A stretch of 64,000 nucleotides of DNA, from assembly GCF_023238625.1 (NCBI RefSeq), contig NZ_CP096670.1, positions 609,501 to 673,500 on the forward strand. The letters run 5' to 3'. Source of the stretch: Agarivorans sp. TSD2052. GTDB taxonomy: Bacteria; Pseudomonadota; Gammaproteobacteria; Enterobacterales; Celerinatantimonadaceae. Both the position numbers and the translations under genes were made by a program. The notes beneath the pieces were generated by a model. The model ran no database searches. It worked only from the letters and a program-made list of their open reading frames with translations, and was not told where the DNA came from. Shown here in pieces: positions 46,673 to 56,300 of the stretch. Every line of letters begins with the position of its first letter. The stretch's first letter is position 1.

Positions 46673-49018
46673 ATGACGCCATTAAAAAATTTAGCGACCT
46701 ATTACGTGCACCTGTTGTCCCGATTAGGCTTGGTTAAATTCAGTATTAGTTTAGCCGCCGCCATTATTTTTGTGGCCTTAGCAATACAAATGAGCGTTAC
46801 CTTTGCGCTTACCGGGCAGGTGTCAGCCGTAGATTTAATTCGCTCGGTGTTTTTTGGCCTCATCATTACACCTTGGGCGGTATATTTTATGTCGGTGGTG
46901 GTTGAGCAGATCGAAGACTCTCGGCAACGGCTAAGTAAAATGATTCGAAAATTGGAGAAAATGCGTTCGCGTGATTTGCAGTTAACTAACAAATTGAAAG
47001 CTAACATAAACCAATTGAATACTGAGATGGATGAGCGTGAAAAAGCCGAAACTGCGCGCCGTCAGGCCATCGTCAAACTCGAGCAAGAAGTCAAGCAACG
47101 GCAGCAAGCTCAACAAGAACTCGAAGAGCATTCGGCATTGTTGCGTAGCTTCATCGATAGTTCGCCCGATTTAGTCTATTACCGAAATGAACAAGGGCAG
47201 TTTTCAGGATGTAATTTGGCCTTGGAACAGCTGGTTGGCCGTTCCGAAAAAAAGCTGATTGGCTTAACCCCTTATGATGTTTATCCAGAAGATATTGCCG
47301 ATAAAATTGTAGAAACAGATCATCAAGTATTTGATAACGACGAACCGTTAACTTACGAGCAATGGTTGGAGTACCCAGACGGACGAAAAGCCTTTTTTGA
47401 ACTGCGAAAAGTACCGTTTTATGGGCGCAACGGCAACCGTCTCGGACTGCTGGGTTTTGGCCGCGATATTACCGAGCGAATGCGCCACCAAGCTAATATT
47501 GAAAAGGCTAATCGTGATAAAACTCAGTTTATCTCTACGCTTAGTCATGAGCTACGCACTCCGCTAAATGGAGTGGTTGGCTTGAGTCAAATGCTGTTAG
47601 ATACACCGCTAAATGACGCGCAGCGCAAACAGGTAAATACCATATTGTTGAGTGCTACCACCTTAGGTAATATTTTCAATGATATTATCGATTTAGATAA
47701 ACTGGATCGCCGTCGCTTTTCGGTAGCAATGGAACCCATGGATTTTAACGCCTTGCTTACAGACATTGAAACCTTGACTGAAATGCAGTTGCAAAATAAA
47801 GGCTTAGCATTCAATTTTGAACAAATTGGGCCTATACCGCGTAGTATTGTGGCTGATCCTACACGTTTGCGCCAAGTGCTTTGGAATTTAACCCATAACG
47901 CGGTGAAGTTTACCGAAGTGGGTGGGGTAGATTTACTTGTCAAAGCGCAAAATCTGTCTGAGCAAGAAGTTCAGCTAGACATTAGCATCAAGGATACTGG
48001 ACCGGGTATACCTGAGGATCAGTTTGAACAAATATTTGCCATGTATTATCAAGTAGAAAGCAGTAAGTCGGCCACCGGAACGGGTATTGGTTTATCGGTA
48101 TCAAGGCAGTTGATCCGCGCCATGGGCGGGGATATAACGGTCACCAGTGAAGAAGGTAAGGGCGCTTGTTTCACCATAAGTTTAGCTGTGAAATTAGATG
48201 AAATTCCTGATGAAGCAGAGCAAATAGACCACCCTCCTTTAGACATCCTATTGGTCGAGGATGTTGAATTAAATGTCACCATTGCTAAAGCTCTATTAGA
48301 AAAGCTAGGCCATTACGTGGTGGTGGCAATGACCGGAGCTGAGGCTATCGAAGCCTTTGACCCCGACCAATTTGATTTGGTGTTACTCGATATCCAGTTG
48401 CCCGACATGACGGGGTTTGATATTGCCAAGCATTTGCTGCAGCAATACGACAAGGCTGACTTGCCGCCGTTAGTCGCACTCACCGCTAACGCAGTCAGTA
48501 GCCGTCAAGAATTTATCGATGCCGGTATGCTTGATGTTATTCATAAGCCGATCAATCGAAATGCCGTTGTACATTGTTTTAATGGTGTGTTTGCTATTGG
48601 TGAAACGCTATCTACCGAGCCAGACTCCAGCCCTAAACAGGCCTTGAGCCGAAGTTCTCAACCCATTTTAGACTTAGATTTAATTGAGCAGTTTTGTCAT
48701 CAAATCGGCGAGAAGGTGCTCACCGACAGCATTGCCTTGTTTAGGCAAGTCATGCCTGACTACCTACAGGTTTTGGAAACCAATCTGTATGCTAAGGATC
48801 AAGACGGAATCGCTTCTGAAGCTCACAAAATCAAGGGTGCCGCAGGCTCTATTGGTTTAGCCAGAATTCAGCGTTTAGCCAACAAGATACAGTCTCCTGA
48901 GTTACCTGCGTGGTGGGATAATGTTGAAGATTGGATCCATCAATTGAGCCATGACTACCCTGAAGACTTAAAACTTTTAGACAAAATGATTGATGACTTG
49001 AGTATTGAACAGTACTAA
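46673..49018 (+). CDS. arcB: Aerobic respiration control sensor kinase ArcB
   Basis: Membrane hybrid kinase that reports the redox state of the quinone pool to ArcA. Two transmembrane helices lie at about residues 24-45 and 56-76. A coiled linker, PAS domain, kinase domain with His292 in [13 protein letters not shown], a receiver domain (Asp in [12 protein letters not shown]) and a phosphotransfer domain (His in [11 protein letters not shown]) follow. With the start at 46673, it aligns without gaps to E. coli ArcB through His292, and Cys180 is present (FSGCN). Cys241, however, is Phe here (GRKAFFE). ArcA is not in the window. Confidence 0.96.
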   Translation: MTPLKNLATYYVHLLSRLGLVKFSISLAAAIIFVALAIQMSVTFALTGQVSAVDLIRSVFFGLIITPWAVYFMSVVVEQIEDSRQRLSKMIRKLEKMRSRDLQLTNKLKANINQLNTEMDEREKAETARRQAIVKLEQEVKQRQQAQQELEEHSALLRSFIDSSPDLVYYRNEQGQFSGCNLALEQLVGRSEKKLIGLTPYDVYPEDIADKIVETDHQVFDNDEPLTYEQWLEYPDGRKAFFELRKVPFYGRNGNRLGLLGFGRDITERMRHQANIEKANRDKTQFISTLSHELRTPLNGVVGLSQMLLDTPLNDAQRKQVNTILLSATTLGNIFNDIIDLDKLDRRRFSVAMEPMDFNALLTDIETLTEMQLQNKGLAFNFEQIGPIPRSIVADPTRLRQVLWNLTHNAVKFTEVGGVDLLVKAQNLSEQEVQLDISIKDTGPGIPEDQFEQIFAMYYQVESSKSATGTGIGLSVSRQLIRAMGGDITVTSEEGKGACFTISLAVKLDEIPDEAEQIDHPPLDILLVEDVELNVTIAKALLEKLGHYVVVAMTGAEAIEAFDPDQFDLVLLDIQLPDMTGFDIAKHLLQQYDKADLPPLVALTANAVSSRQEFIDAGMLDVIHKPINRNAVVHCFNGVFAIGETLSTEPDSSPKQALSRSSQPILDLDLIEQFCHQIGEKVLTDSIALFRQVMPDYLQVLETNLYAKDQDGIASEAHKIKGAAGSIGLARIQRLANKIQSPELPAWWDNVEDWIHQLSHDYPEDLKLLDKMIDDLSIEQY

Positions 49019-49125
49019 CTATGGATAGAGGCTCTGAGCTGACAGCCGCTTTATTGTGGAAGTGTCTGTCAGTGTCAGACTGCTGAATAAGGGGGCGTGA
49101 GATGTCTTGGGTCAACCAGCGCTTG

Positions 49126-50793
49126 TCATCTGACTCTGTTTCTACCCTCAGCTTTGGCTTGATATAAACACTCATCAGCCAGTTTTAATAACTCGGTTTC
49201 GCTATGCTTTTCAGCGGTGGCTACCCCACAACTTAAGGTGACTTTTAGTTCTCCCTTTTTCCATTGTATATCTGCCACGTTGCAACGGATTCGCTCTGCT
49301 AAAGCAAATGCCGCTGAGTAAGGGGTGCTAGGCAATATCACCAAAAATTCCTCCCCGCCATAGCGGCCTACCGTATCGCATTGGCGAAGAGAGCCCGCTA
49401 TGCAATTAGCGATGCAGTGCAGAACTTCATCACCAAATAGGTGCCCATATTGATCATTGATTCGCTTAAAATAATCGATATCAACCATCACAACTGACAA
49501 CGGCGAATTCCTGATATTACTGACATGTAACTCTTGGGATAGCTGTTCAAATACAAACCTACGATTAAAAATACCGGTTAGCTCATCGGTATTCGTTATT
49601 TCCTTGAGCTGACTGTTTGCCCGTTCAAGCTCAGCGGTTTTAACTTTTACTTTTTTATCTAGTAGTAGGTTTGACTTTAAGATCAGCGATTGCCTAAGCT
49701 TTAACATCGCCATTAGCAGTAGCATTAAACCTAGTGTCATCAGCATACTGAGCTTAAGCCATAGTGGGATGTTTGCTATTTGCTCCAGTAGCCCTGCGGG
49801 CTGATTAATAATATGCACGTTGTCGGGGAGCGTTGCTGGTCTCACAGCAAATCGCTGCATTAAGTTATAATCAAACACTGTTTGATAAACTAAGTTCTGA
49901 ACAATCTCAATTTGATTTGCAGGGGTACCCGATAGGATCGCTAACGCTAATTCAGCGGCTTTCTGACCCTGTTCTTTACCGGAGGTAATGACGCCACCCA
50001 AGATACCTTTTCCTAGAAAAAAATCCCACGAGCCATATAAGGGCACTTTAGCCGCACCATTAACGATATCAATACCATCAAGATAAGAAACAAATTCATT
50101 GTTATCATCACGATTGAATGACAATAAGTAGATCAGCGTTCTTGTGTTTAATGATGAGATATATTTAGGAAGTTGCTGCCAGGTAAAATCGCTATAAAAC
50201 CTTATAGCCACACGTTGAGAAAAATGATCTTGCAGCCCAGACAAGCTTTGCTTGATAGCTAAACCTGTAGTGGTTTTATCAACGACAATTATGATTTCTT
50301 TTGTTTTAGGGTGAACGCTCAACATCAATTCTATGGTGCCGATGACATCGGCTTCTTCAACGACGCCGGTGACTTGTTCTAAGCCCTGAATGAGTGCCGT
50401 TTGAAAAAAATTCACCCCACAAAAAACAATAGGAATATCCGGATATAACTCAGCATTATGCTGACGGACAAACTCAAGGGCGTTGTTATCGGACGTAATA
50501 ATTAAATCAAAAGGGGTTTGATCACTTTTAGCTCTAAACAATTCAATCTGTTTTTTGGTATAAAGCGTCCCTGTATTACGCTTGGAATCAAGGTATTCGA
50601 AATAGACTTCTATGTTACGGTTTTTGGATGAAAAGACAGACTTTATGCCTTCACTAATACTGTCCGTCCACTCTAAGCCCTGATGATAAGAGTGCAAAAC
50701 CAGTACTTTCTGTGTTTTTGCTTGCGCTTCACTGACAACAATAGACCAAAGCAGTAAAGCGCAAAGTTTTAACCAATACATCGCTCTCTGCAC
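49126..50793 (-). CDS. Diguanylate cyclase with periplasmic ABC-substrate-like sensor
   Basis: A 555-residue GGDEF protein. A signal or anchor (about residues 8-25, ending EAQA) is followed by a periplasmic region resembling the ABC-transporter substrate-binding type of PF04392 (KVLVLHSYHQGLEWTDSISEGI, FDLIITSDNNALEFV, PIVFCGVNF), a transmembrane helix at about 345-367, then the GGDEF domain (DELTGIFNRRFVFEQL, MVDIDYFKRINDQYGHLFGD, RYGGEEFLVILP). RQCD five residues before GGEEF is an inhibitory-site RxxD. It probably senses a small molecule in the periplasm, unknown here. Confidence 0.9.
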   Translation of the reverse strand: MQRAMYWLKLCALLLWSIVVSEAQAKTQKVLVLHSYHQGLEWTDSISEGIKSVFSSKNRNIEVYFEYLDSKRNTGTLYTKKQIELFRAKSDQTPFDLIITSDNNALEFVRQHNAELYPDIPIVFCGVNFFQTALIQGLEQVTGVVEEADVIGTIELMLSVHPKTKEIIIVVDKTTTGLAIKQSLSGLQDHFSQRVAIRFYSDFTWQQLPKYISSLNTRTLIYLLSFNRDDNNEFVSYLDGIDIVNGAAKVPLYGSWDFFLGKGILGGVITSGKEQGQKAAELALAILSGTPANQIEIVQNLVYQTVFDYNLMQRFAVRPATLPDNVHIINQPAGLLEQIANIPLWLKLSMLMTLGLMLLLMAMLKLRQSLILKSNLLLDKKVKVKTAELERANSQLKEITNTDELTGIFNRRFVFEQLSQELHVSNIRNSPLSVVMVDIDYFKRINDQYGHLFGDEVLHCIANCIAGSLRQCDTVGRYGGEEFLVILPSTPYSAAFALAERIRCNVADIQWKKGELKVTLSCGVATAEKHSETELLKLADECLYQAKAEGRNRVR

Positions 50794-50917
50794 TCCATGA
50801 AGATTGCCTTATATCAGCATAGCAACATAACCATAATTAAACTGTGGTTTATTCAAATGTATAAGGTATCTGGTCTTCAAGCGGCTATGTAGTCTACAAA
50901 ATAGGTCATATAGTTGG

Positions 50918-51823
50918 TTATAAATTCACTAGTACCAGAATCATGATTGGGCAGAGTAGGCTTAATATAAAGCCGCTAGCAATTGCGGCTGGCACCAATT
51001 GATTGCCGCCAGCACGTTGCAGCATTGGTAGAGAAAAGTCCATGGCGGTGGCCCCTGCATAACCAATGGTTGCAGCCGAAGAACGCTGCATAAGTGTAGG
51101 TATCAATAACAGGGTGATCAGCTCTCGGCTTAAATCAGCAAAAAAAACGGTGCTACCAATGAGTGGCGTAGTGGCTTCACTAAGTAATGCACCCGACAAA
51201 GAGTACCAGCCAAAGCCACTGCTCATGGCTAAGCCAATATTGAGCGGTAAATTAAATAGCCAAGCCGTCAGTGCGCCAGCGGGCAGAGAGCTCAATACTA
51301 CAACCAGAGAAATAATCAGCCCACGTCGATTAAGTAACAGCTGCCTGACACTAATACCTGCACTGCGGAGCTCTACACCAATACAAAATATTAAGACAAT
51401 CAGGGCGTATTCGGCTAACACCTCCTGAGCAGGTAGTGGCTGCTGATAGGTTAAGCCCGATATTAAACCTACTACCAGCAGGGCGATCAGTAATAAGGGT
51501 TCTTTAAACATCGCTAGTTTGCTAGAACTTTGCTTATGCATCGGTTCGGCTTTGGGCATCGCCAAATGGCGGCCTATCAGCCAAAGCGCAGTGACGTTGA
51601 ACAGCAGTAATAAGGAAATTAGGGTGACGGCTTGGCTAAATATTTGAACGATGTTTTGACCAAGGTTGTCGATAAACGCTAGCCCAAAGCCCATCAAAAA
51701 CAAAATCAGGTAAAGCATCCAGCTGCTTAGTCGGCGAACTAGGCTTAATGTGGTGCTATGTGTTACAGGAATTGCATAACCTATAACTAATGCTCCTAAA
51801 ATCATAAATAAACTGCTATACAT
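50918..51823 (-). CDS. lysO: Lysine exporter of the LysO (YbjE) family
   Basis: A 301-residue membrane protein with about eight hydrophobic helices. GFGWYSLSGALLSE and the C-terminal YAGATAMDFSLPMLQRAGGNQLVPAAIASG match LysO of E. coli, which exports lysine and thialysine. LIVLIFCIGVELR, a conserved helix, contains the Glu of that family. The ribosome binding site GGAGGTG is strong. Single gene. The reading frame and motifs are clear; substrate is from family knowledge. Confidence 0.87.
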   Translation of the reverse strand: MYSSLFMILGALVIGYAIPVTHSTTLSLVRRLSSWMLYLILFLMGFGLAFIDNLGQNIVQIFSQAVTLISLLLLFNVTALWLIGRHLAMPKAEPMHKQSSSKLAMFKEPLLLIALLVVGLISGLTYQQPLPAQEVLAEYALIVLIFCIGVELRSAGISVRQLLLNRRGLIISLVVVLSSLPAGALTAWLFNLPLNIGLAMSSGFGWYSLSGALLSEATTPLIGSTVFFADLSRELITLLLIPTLMQRSSAATIGYAGATAMDFSLPMLQRAGGNQLVPAAIASGFILSLLCPIMILVLVNL

Positions 51824-51930
51824 CGCTATTCACCTCCTTGAGCGGAGCTGAAATATACCAGTAAATACAATCGCTCTCCAGCGAAGTCGACGCTTGCTGA
51901 ATGGTTGCTTGCTTAGGGGTTATTAAGTGC

Positions 51931-52728
51931 TTACTTAGAAGAGCGAAAAGGTAGGCTGAGTAAACCTTTTAGCTGGCGATTGTCTTGGGCTTTGCGCCAA
52001 GAGCTCAAACCGAACTGGATATCTTGATGGCCAAGTTTGGGCTGGGCAACATAACTATTAAACCAGCGGTCCCAACAGGATAAATTGAAGCCATAATTAG
52101 CGTTGTGTTCATCTCTTAAGGTTGAGTGATGAACTCGGTGCATATCTGGTGTTACTAACAGTAATCTTAGCTTGGCATCTACTTTTATTGGCAAGCGAAT
52201 GTTGCTGTGATTAAACATTGCCATTGCATTTAAGATTATCTCAAACACAAACACCGCCATCATTGGTGCGCCTAATAGGGCAATAACGGTAAATTTTATT
52301 ATCATCGAGAGAACGATTTCTATGGGGTGAAAGCGTAAACCCAAAGTCACGTCATAGTCAGGATCTACGTGATGCATTCTATGTACACGCCACAACAAAG
52401 AAGATTGATGAAACAGTCGGTGTTGCCAATATATAGCAAGATCGAGCAGCACCACCGCTAAAGGAATCGCAATAAACCAAGGTAGCGCGAGTAAATTTAA
52501 TACACCAAATTGCATTTGTTGGATCCACAGCGCAAATGTTACTGCGGAAACAGGAAATATTAGTTTTAGTACTACGGCATTTATGGCAATCAGTGATAAA
52601 TTAGCTGGCCAGCGTTGGCTGCGCGCCATGCGGCGTGTGTGTTTAGGTTTATAAAACTCTAACAGCATAAAAATTGCTAATAGGCCGACGAAGATGATCA
52701 TTCGCCAAAAATCGGGAGAGTGCATCAT
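51931..52728 (-). CDS. Fatty acid hydroxylase / sterol desaturase family membrane enzyme
   Basis: A di-iron membrane oxygenase with the three His clusters of the family: YWQHRLFHQ (H-x3-H), WRVHRMHHVD (H-x2-HH), and the later HRVHHS. Four or five hydrophobic helices surround them. Substrate is unknown; some relatives hydroxylate lipids. I use the ATG at 52728 (265 residues); a TTG at 52788 would add 20 residues with three Cys-rich or hydrophobic stretches and is possible. Divergent from the GAF gene. Confidence 0.85.
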   Translation of the reverse strand: MMHSPDFWRMIIFVGLLAIFMLLEFYKPKHTRRMARSQRWPANLSLIAINAVVLKLIFPVSAVTFALWIQQMQFGVLNLLALPWFIAIPLAVVLLDLAIYWQHRLFHQSSLLWRVHRMHHVDPDYDVTLGLRFHPIEIVLSMIIKFTVIALLGAPMMAVFVFEIILNAMAMFNHSNIRLPIKVDAKLRLLLVTPDMHRVHHSTLRDEHNANYGFNLSCWDRWFNSYVAQPKLGHQDIQFGLSSWRKAQDNRQLKGLLSLPFRSSK

Positions 52729-52811
52729 TCGAGTATACTGGCTAGCATTGAAACAACAAGTAGAGCTAAGTAAAATAAGCTTTATCAAGGGCTAATTGAA
52801 TCGGAGTGCTA

Positions 52812-53252
52812 ATGGATTTGCATCAGTGGTTACAGCAAGCAGCAGAAGCCTTTAATATGCAGTTAGCGATCATTAGCGATATTGATGATAATCGTTATGT
52901 GGTTGTAGAAGCTTATTCCAGTTTAGACTTAGTAAAGGCGGGCGATGAGTTTGCTGTTGATATGACCTATTGCGCAAATGTAGTAAACCTTGGCAAAATC
53001 GTCGCTTATGAACAAGTTGGAGCGATGACCAAAATGTGTTTACACCCTTGTTATCAGGCCATGCACTTAGAAAGCTATATTGGTATCCCGCTAGTTGTAA
53101 AAAACAAAATCATCGGCACGCTTAACTTTTCATCACTGGAACCTAGAACGGTACCTTTTGAAAAGCAGGACATACAGATGATGGAGTTTTTTGCTTCTCA
53201 GTACCTAGAATATAGAGAGGCCGAACCTTCCCATGAGTTGCCTAAATGTTGA
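52812..53252 (+). CDS. Stand-alone GAF-domain protein
   Basis: A 146-residue protein consisting of one GAF sensor domain (about residues 5-138), with MTYCANVVNLGKIVAYEQVGAM, then a CLHPC pair and ESYIGIPLVVKNKIIGTLNFSSL. The three Cys (one in the first segment, two in CLHPC) could bind a metal or take part in redox sensing; this is speculation. No output domain. The ATG at 52812 has CGGAG six bases before, better than the GTG at 52806. It is 139 bp upstream of the HD-GYP gene. Confidence 0.8.
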   Translation: MDLHQWLQQAAEAFNMQLAIISDIDDNRYVVVEAYSSLDLVKAGDEFAVDMTYCANVVNLGKIVAYEQVGAMTKMCLHPCYQAMHLESYIGIPLVVKNKIIGTLNFSSLEPRTVPFEKQDIQMMEFFASQYLEYREAEPSHELPKC

Positions 53253-53391
53253 TATTTAGTTTCCTTTTTTGATAGCGATAACATTCTACACTTAATAGGC
53301 ACGATTTATTTTTCGATTGCTTTAGTATCGAAACAAGATGTGAAAACTTGGGGTGTTCCCTTTAATTGATTTTTTGTATTAGCAGAGCAGC

Positions 53392-54585
53392 ATGACGACT
53401 CCAAAAACTGATATACGGACCATTGACATCGACGCTTTGAAAGAAGGGATGTTTGTGGTTGCGATTGCTGGCCAAAAAGGCAAAGCTAATGTTCTGCAGT
53501 CTGGCCGCATCACAAAAGCCGAGCAAATTACCTTACTCAAAAACAAAGGCGTAAAGTTGCTTAAGGTTGACTGGTTACGAAGCCACTTTGCAGACACCGA
53601 ATTAGCTGATTCCACCGCTCCAGCAATAGAAACCTCAAGCAGTAAAGGTAAGCCCTTAAGTGAAGATAGCCAAAAACGAATGGCTAAGCAGTTGTTTAAT
53701 GAAGCAAAGAGCTTGCAGTCAAAATACTTTAGGCAACTGCAGCAAGGTGAGCCGATTGATTTTGCTCCCATGGAGCGAGCTGCCGACGGTTTAATTGACT
53801 CTTTAGAAAACCAAAGTAGTGCCATGTTATGTTTAGCCAAGATACGCGCTAAAGATAAGTATTTAATGGAGCATTCACTAAACGTTGGCATGCTGCTGGC
53901 TTATTTTGGCCGTTCACTGGGGATGAGTAAAGCCACTCAGAAGCAGTTGTTGATGGGCGGTATGTTGCATGATATTGGTAAGATTAATACCCCTGACGAA
54001 ATACTGCATAAACCTGCCAAATTGACCGATGAAGAGTTTGTTATTATGCGTGAACATGTAGTGCATAGTCATAATATTCTGAAGGCTCAACCTGGCACCA
54101 GTAAAATTATGCTGGAGATTGCCAGTAACCATCATGAACGTTTAGATGGCCTCGGTTACCCGAATAAATTAATAGGCGAACAATTGTCGACGTATACTCG
54201 CATGGCTAATATTGTAGATTGCTACGATGCACTAACCGCAGACCGTGTCTATAAAAGTGGCATGCCGCCTACTACCGCTTTCCGTATATTATTAGAAGGG
54301 GTCGATAGACAATTTGATAAGGCCTTAGTCGAAAAATTTATTCGTTGTATGGGAGTATACCCGGTGGGTACTTTGGTGAAGTTAAAATCAGGGAAGCTAG
54401 GTGTTGTGGTTGAACGTAATGAACTTAAACCACTGCAGCCAGTGCTGAAACTGGTGTTTAATACAATTACCAATACCCATACCGAAGTGAAGCTATTAGA
54501 CTTAAACAAATATAGCCAAGAAAAAATCGAGGGGGCTGTTTCTGCACGTGATTTTGGTATTTCTTTAGATCGTTATTTAGCCTAG
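53392..54585 (+). CDS. HD-GYP cyclic-di-GMP phosphodiesterase with DUF3391 domain
   Basis: A 397-residue protein that should degrade cyclic di-GMP to GMP. The N-terminus (KTDIRTIDIDALKEGMFVVAI and following) is the DUF3391 type common in such enzymes. The HD-GYP domain has HSLNVGMLLAYFGR, GGMLHDIGKINTPDEILHKP, NHHERLDGLGYPN (the HHExxDGxGYP motif) and DCYDALTADRVYK. All the key residues are present. It offsets the two GGDEF proteins nearby (43.7 and 49.1 kb). Confidence 0.94.
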   Translation: MTTPKTDIRTIDIDALKEGMFVVAIAGQKGKANVLQSGRITKAEQITLLKNKGVKLLKVDWLRSHFADTELADSTAPAIETSSSKGKPLSEDSQKRMAKQLFNEAKSLQSKYFRQLQQGEPIDFAPMERAADGLIDSLENQSSAMLCLAKIRAKDKYLMEHSLNVGMLLAYFGRSLGMSKATQKQLLMGGMLHDIGKINTPDEILHKPAKLTDEEFVIMREHVVHSHNILKAQPGTSKIMLEIASNHHERLDGLGYPNKLIGEQLSTYTRMANIVDCYDALTADRVYKSGMPPTTAFRILLEGVDRQFDKALVEKFIRCMGVYPVGTLVKLKSGKLGVVVERNELKPLQPVLKLVFNTITNTHTEVKLLDLNKYSQEKIEGAVSARDFGISLDRYLA

Positions 54586-54630
54586 TAAGGATTAACAAGC
54601 AGTGTTAATCCTTACTGAGTACCACTCAGT
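54584..54630. terminator. Tandem hairpins between HD-GYP gene and copper operon
   Basis: AGTAAGGATTAACA pairs exactly with 54603-54616 (14 bp, 5-base loop). ACTGAGT (54614-54620) pairs with ACTCAGT (54624-54630); the two stems share the bases at 54614-54616, so they compete. No T-run follows. They cover the stop codon of each convergent gene. Confidence 0.7.
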
Positions 54631-55072
54631 GTGAGTGCTTCATTTTATGCATAACTTTCTTCACGGCTACGTTAAATTGCTGGCTACTACCATCAGAAAA
54701 ATTCAAGCTCAAGGCTAGTTGCTCTCCCTCGTTAAACGGTTGTTGTAAGTTAAACAACATGAGATGAAAGCCGCCTGGTTTTAATTCAACCATTTGCTTG
54801 GCGGGTACTTCTATCTTCTCTACTTGGCGCATTTTCATTATATCGCCGTCCATCAACATGGTGTGTAATTCTACTCTACCTGCAGCGGGGGTTTCCGCTG
54901 AAACCAAGCTAATCGCTTGCTCGCTGTGGTTGTGCATGGTGAGAAAGATTGCGCTAGTTGGAGCATTGGGAGGCGTTGCTCTAGCATAAACTTCACTGAC
55001 CATGATAGCGTCGCTAGCAAAGGCCATGTGACTAGTAAATAGTAAGCTTATTAATAAGTAAAAAGCGCGCAT
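54626..55072 (-). CDS. Periplasmic copper chaperone PCu(A)C
   Basis: A 148-residue exported protein that carries Cu(I) to the CuA site of cytochrome oxidase, with the SCO protein. The signal peptide covers about residues 1-19 (MAFAS). The copper ligands are a His and Met pattern in VELHTMLMDGDIMKM and GGFHLML (the H(M)x10Mx21HxM motif). The C-terminus is His-rich (MHKMKHSH), possibly an extra copper site. Last gene of a three-gene operon. Confidence 0.9.
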   Translation of the reverse strand: MRAFYLLISLLFTSHMAFASDAIMVSEVYARATPPNAPTSAIFLTMHNHSEQAISLVSAETPAAGRVELHTMLMDGDIMKMRQVEKIEVPAKQMVELKPGGFHLMLFNLQQPFNEGEQLALSLNFSDGSSQQFNVAVKKVMHKMKHSH

Positions 55073-55087
55073 TATACGTTCCTTATG

Positions 55088-55696
55088 TTATGGCAATAAT
55101 TGTCTGATTTTTTCGATAATAGGTTGTGGGTCAAGGGTATGAGGCACTTTTGCCAGTAACTCACCTTTGGCGTTTAAAAAATAGAAAAACGAACTGTGGT
55201 CGACACTGTATTTAAGCTCGGAGTTTGGTGTCTCTACGTATTTATAGTAGACCCCTAAGGCTTGAGTTAAGCCTAATAACTGGCCTTCTTGTGGGCTTAG
55301 GCCGATGATATCTTGGTGAAAGTAACCAGCGTAGGTCGATACCGTTTTAGGATCATCGCGTTGCGGGTCAACACTCACAAATAAGCTTTGAAGCTGCTGA
55401 CGTTGCGCCTCTGACACTTGTTGCAGAGCTACGCTTAAAACAGCTAAGGAAGTCGGGCAAACATCGGGACAGTGGGTAAATCCAAAGTAAGCGATGTAGA
55501 GCTTTTTATCGTCACTTAAATGGCTAAATCGACCATCGCTGCTTTCAATGTTAAACAGGCTAATAGGGACGTTCGTCTTTACTTGTACTTGGCTGGTTGC
55601 AGGGGGGGGCGTGGTTGGCGCAGACAACCACTGAAAGCTTATTACTCCAGCTAGTGCGCTGATCACGACTAAAGCTATCCATGCTAGGTATTTCAT
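55088..55696 (-). CDS. SCO1/SenC-family copper assembly protein
   Basis: A 202-residue membrane-anchored thioredoxin-fold protein that reduces and loads the CuA centre of cytochrome oxidase. The helix is at about residues 4-24. THCPDVCPTSL provides the two copper-binding Cys (C-x3-C), and the conserved His is in YSVDHSSFF. LIAYFGFTH precedes. It overlaps the upstream gene by 4 bp and lies 15 bp before PCuAC. No cytochrome oxidase genes are in the window. Confidence 0.93.
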   Translation of the reverse strand: MKYLAWIALVVISALAGVISFQWLSAPTTPPPATSQVQVKTNVPISLFNIESSDGRFSHLSDDKKLYIAYFGFTHCPDVCPTSLAVLSVALQQVSEAQRQQLQSLFVSVDPQRDDPKTVSTYAGYFHQDIIGLSPQEGQLLGLTQALGVYYKYVETPNSELKYSVDHSSFFYFLNAKGELLAKVPHTLDPQPIIEKIRQLLP

Positions 55697-56148
55697 TGGC
55701 TATCTACCTCAAAACTAAGGGCTAGGGGGCGCTCTGAATCGAGAGAAATAATTTCAGCTCGCCAGCGCATTTTTCCAGTGTTACAAATAGGCAATAGTAG
55801 TTCAGCTTGGTAATGGCCATTCTCTTCGGGGCTTAAATTGACACTCACTTCGCCCATGTACATGTCCTTGCCTTGCAATGTTAATAATAAGGGGGGCGGG
55901 TTGCTCTCACTGCTGATTAGTTCTATGGTTTGCACCAACATAGCCGGAAGATTGTTACTCGGTAAGCTTAATTGCCACTGTTGTTTGGCAAGGTTCCAAG
56001 TACATTTACCTTCTTGAAGCTGCTCACAGTGCTCAAACTGTTGCTCATTTTGTGTGGTTTGCTGCCAGTAACTATAGCCAATGCCTAGTCCGAATGCTGC
56101 CGATATAACTGCTAATACCAGTAACAAATTTTTAATTAAACCAATCAA
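55693..56148 (-). CDS. Membrane-anchored protein upstream of the SCO gene
   Basis: A 151-residue protein with an N-terminal helix (about residues 7-26) and a periplasmic domain with three Cys (HCEQ, GKCTW, PICNTG). MYMGEVSVNLSPEENGHYQAELLLP and RWRAEI distantly recall the FixH/YtkA fold, which is only a weak resemblance. It is the first gene of the operon with SCO and PCuAC (4-bp ATGA overlap), so a role in copper delivery or oxidase assembly is likely. Confidence 0.6.
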   Translation of the reverse strand: MIGLIKNLLLVLAVISAAFGLGIGYSYWQQTTQNEQQFEHCEQLQEGKCTWNLAKQQWQLSLPSNNLPAMLVQTIELISSESNPPPLLLTLQGKDMYMGEVSVNLSPEENGHYQAELLLPICNTGKMRWRAEIISLDSERPLALSFEVDSQ

Positions 56149-56300
56149 TTATGCTTCCATTGCGAGGTTAGAGCCACGCCCTTATTGCTGGTATGGCTAA
56201 TCTACTCTGCTTAAATCAATCTCTCAAGCCAAAATATTTAAATTGCGTCATAGTGAGAACTATTTATGATTATTTAGGTCTGCTAGTAAGAGGGGTGACT

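Noticed and set aside
46497-46682. N-terminal 62-residue extension of folE2
   Set aside because: It does not resemble FolE2, is rich in Trp and Cys, and runs into the arcB start; family starts match 46496.
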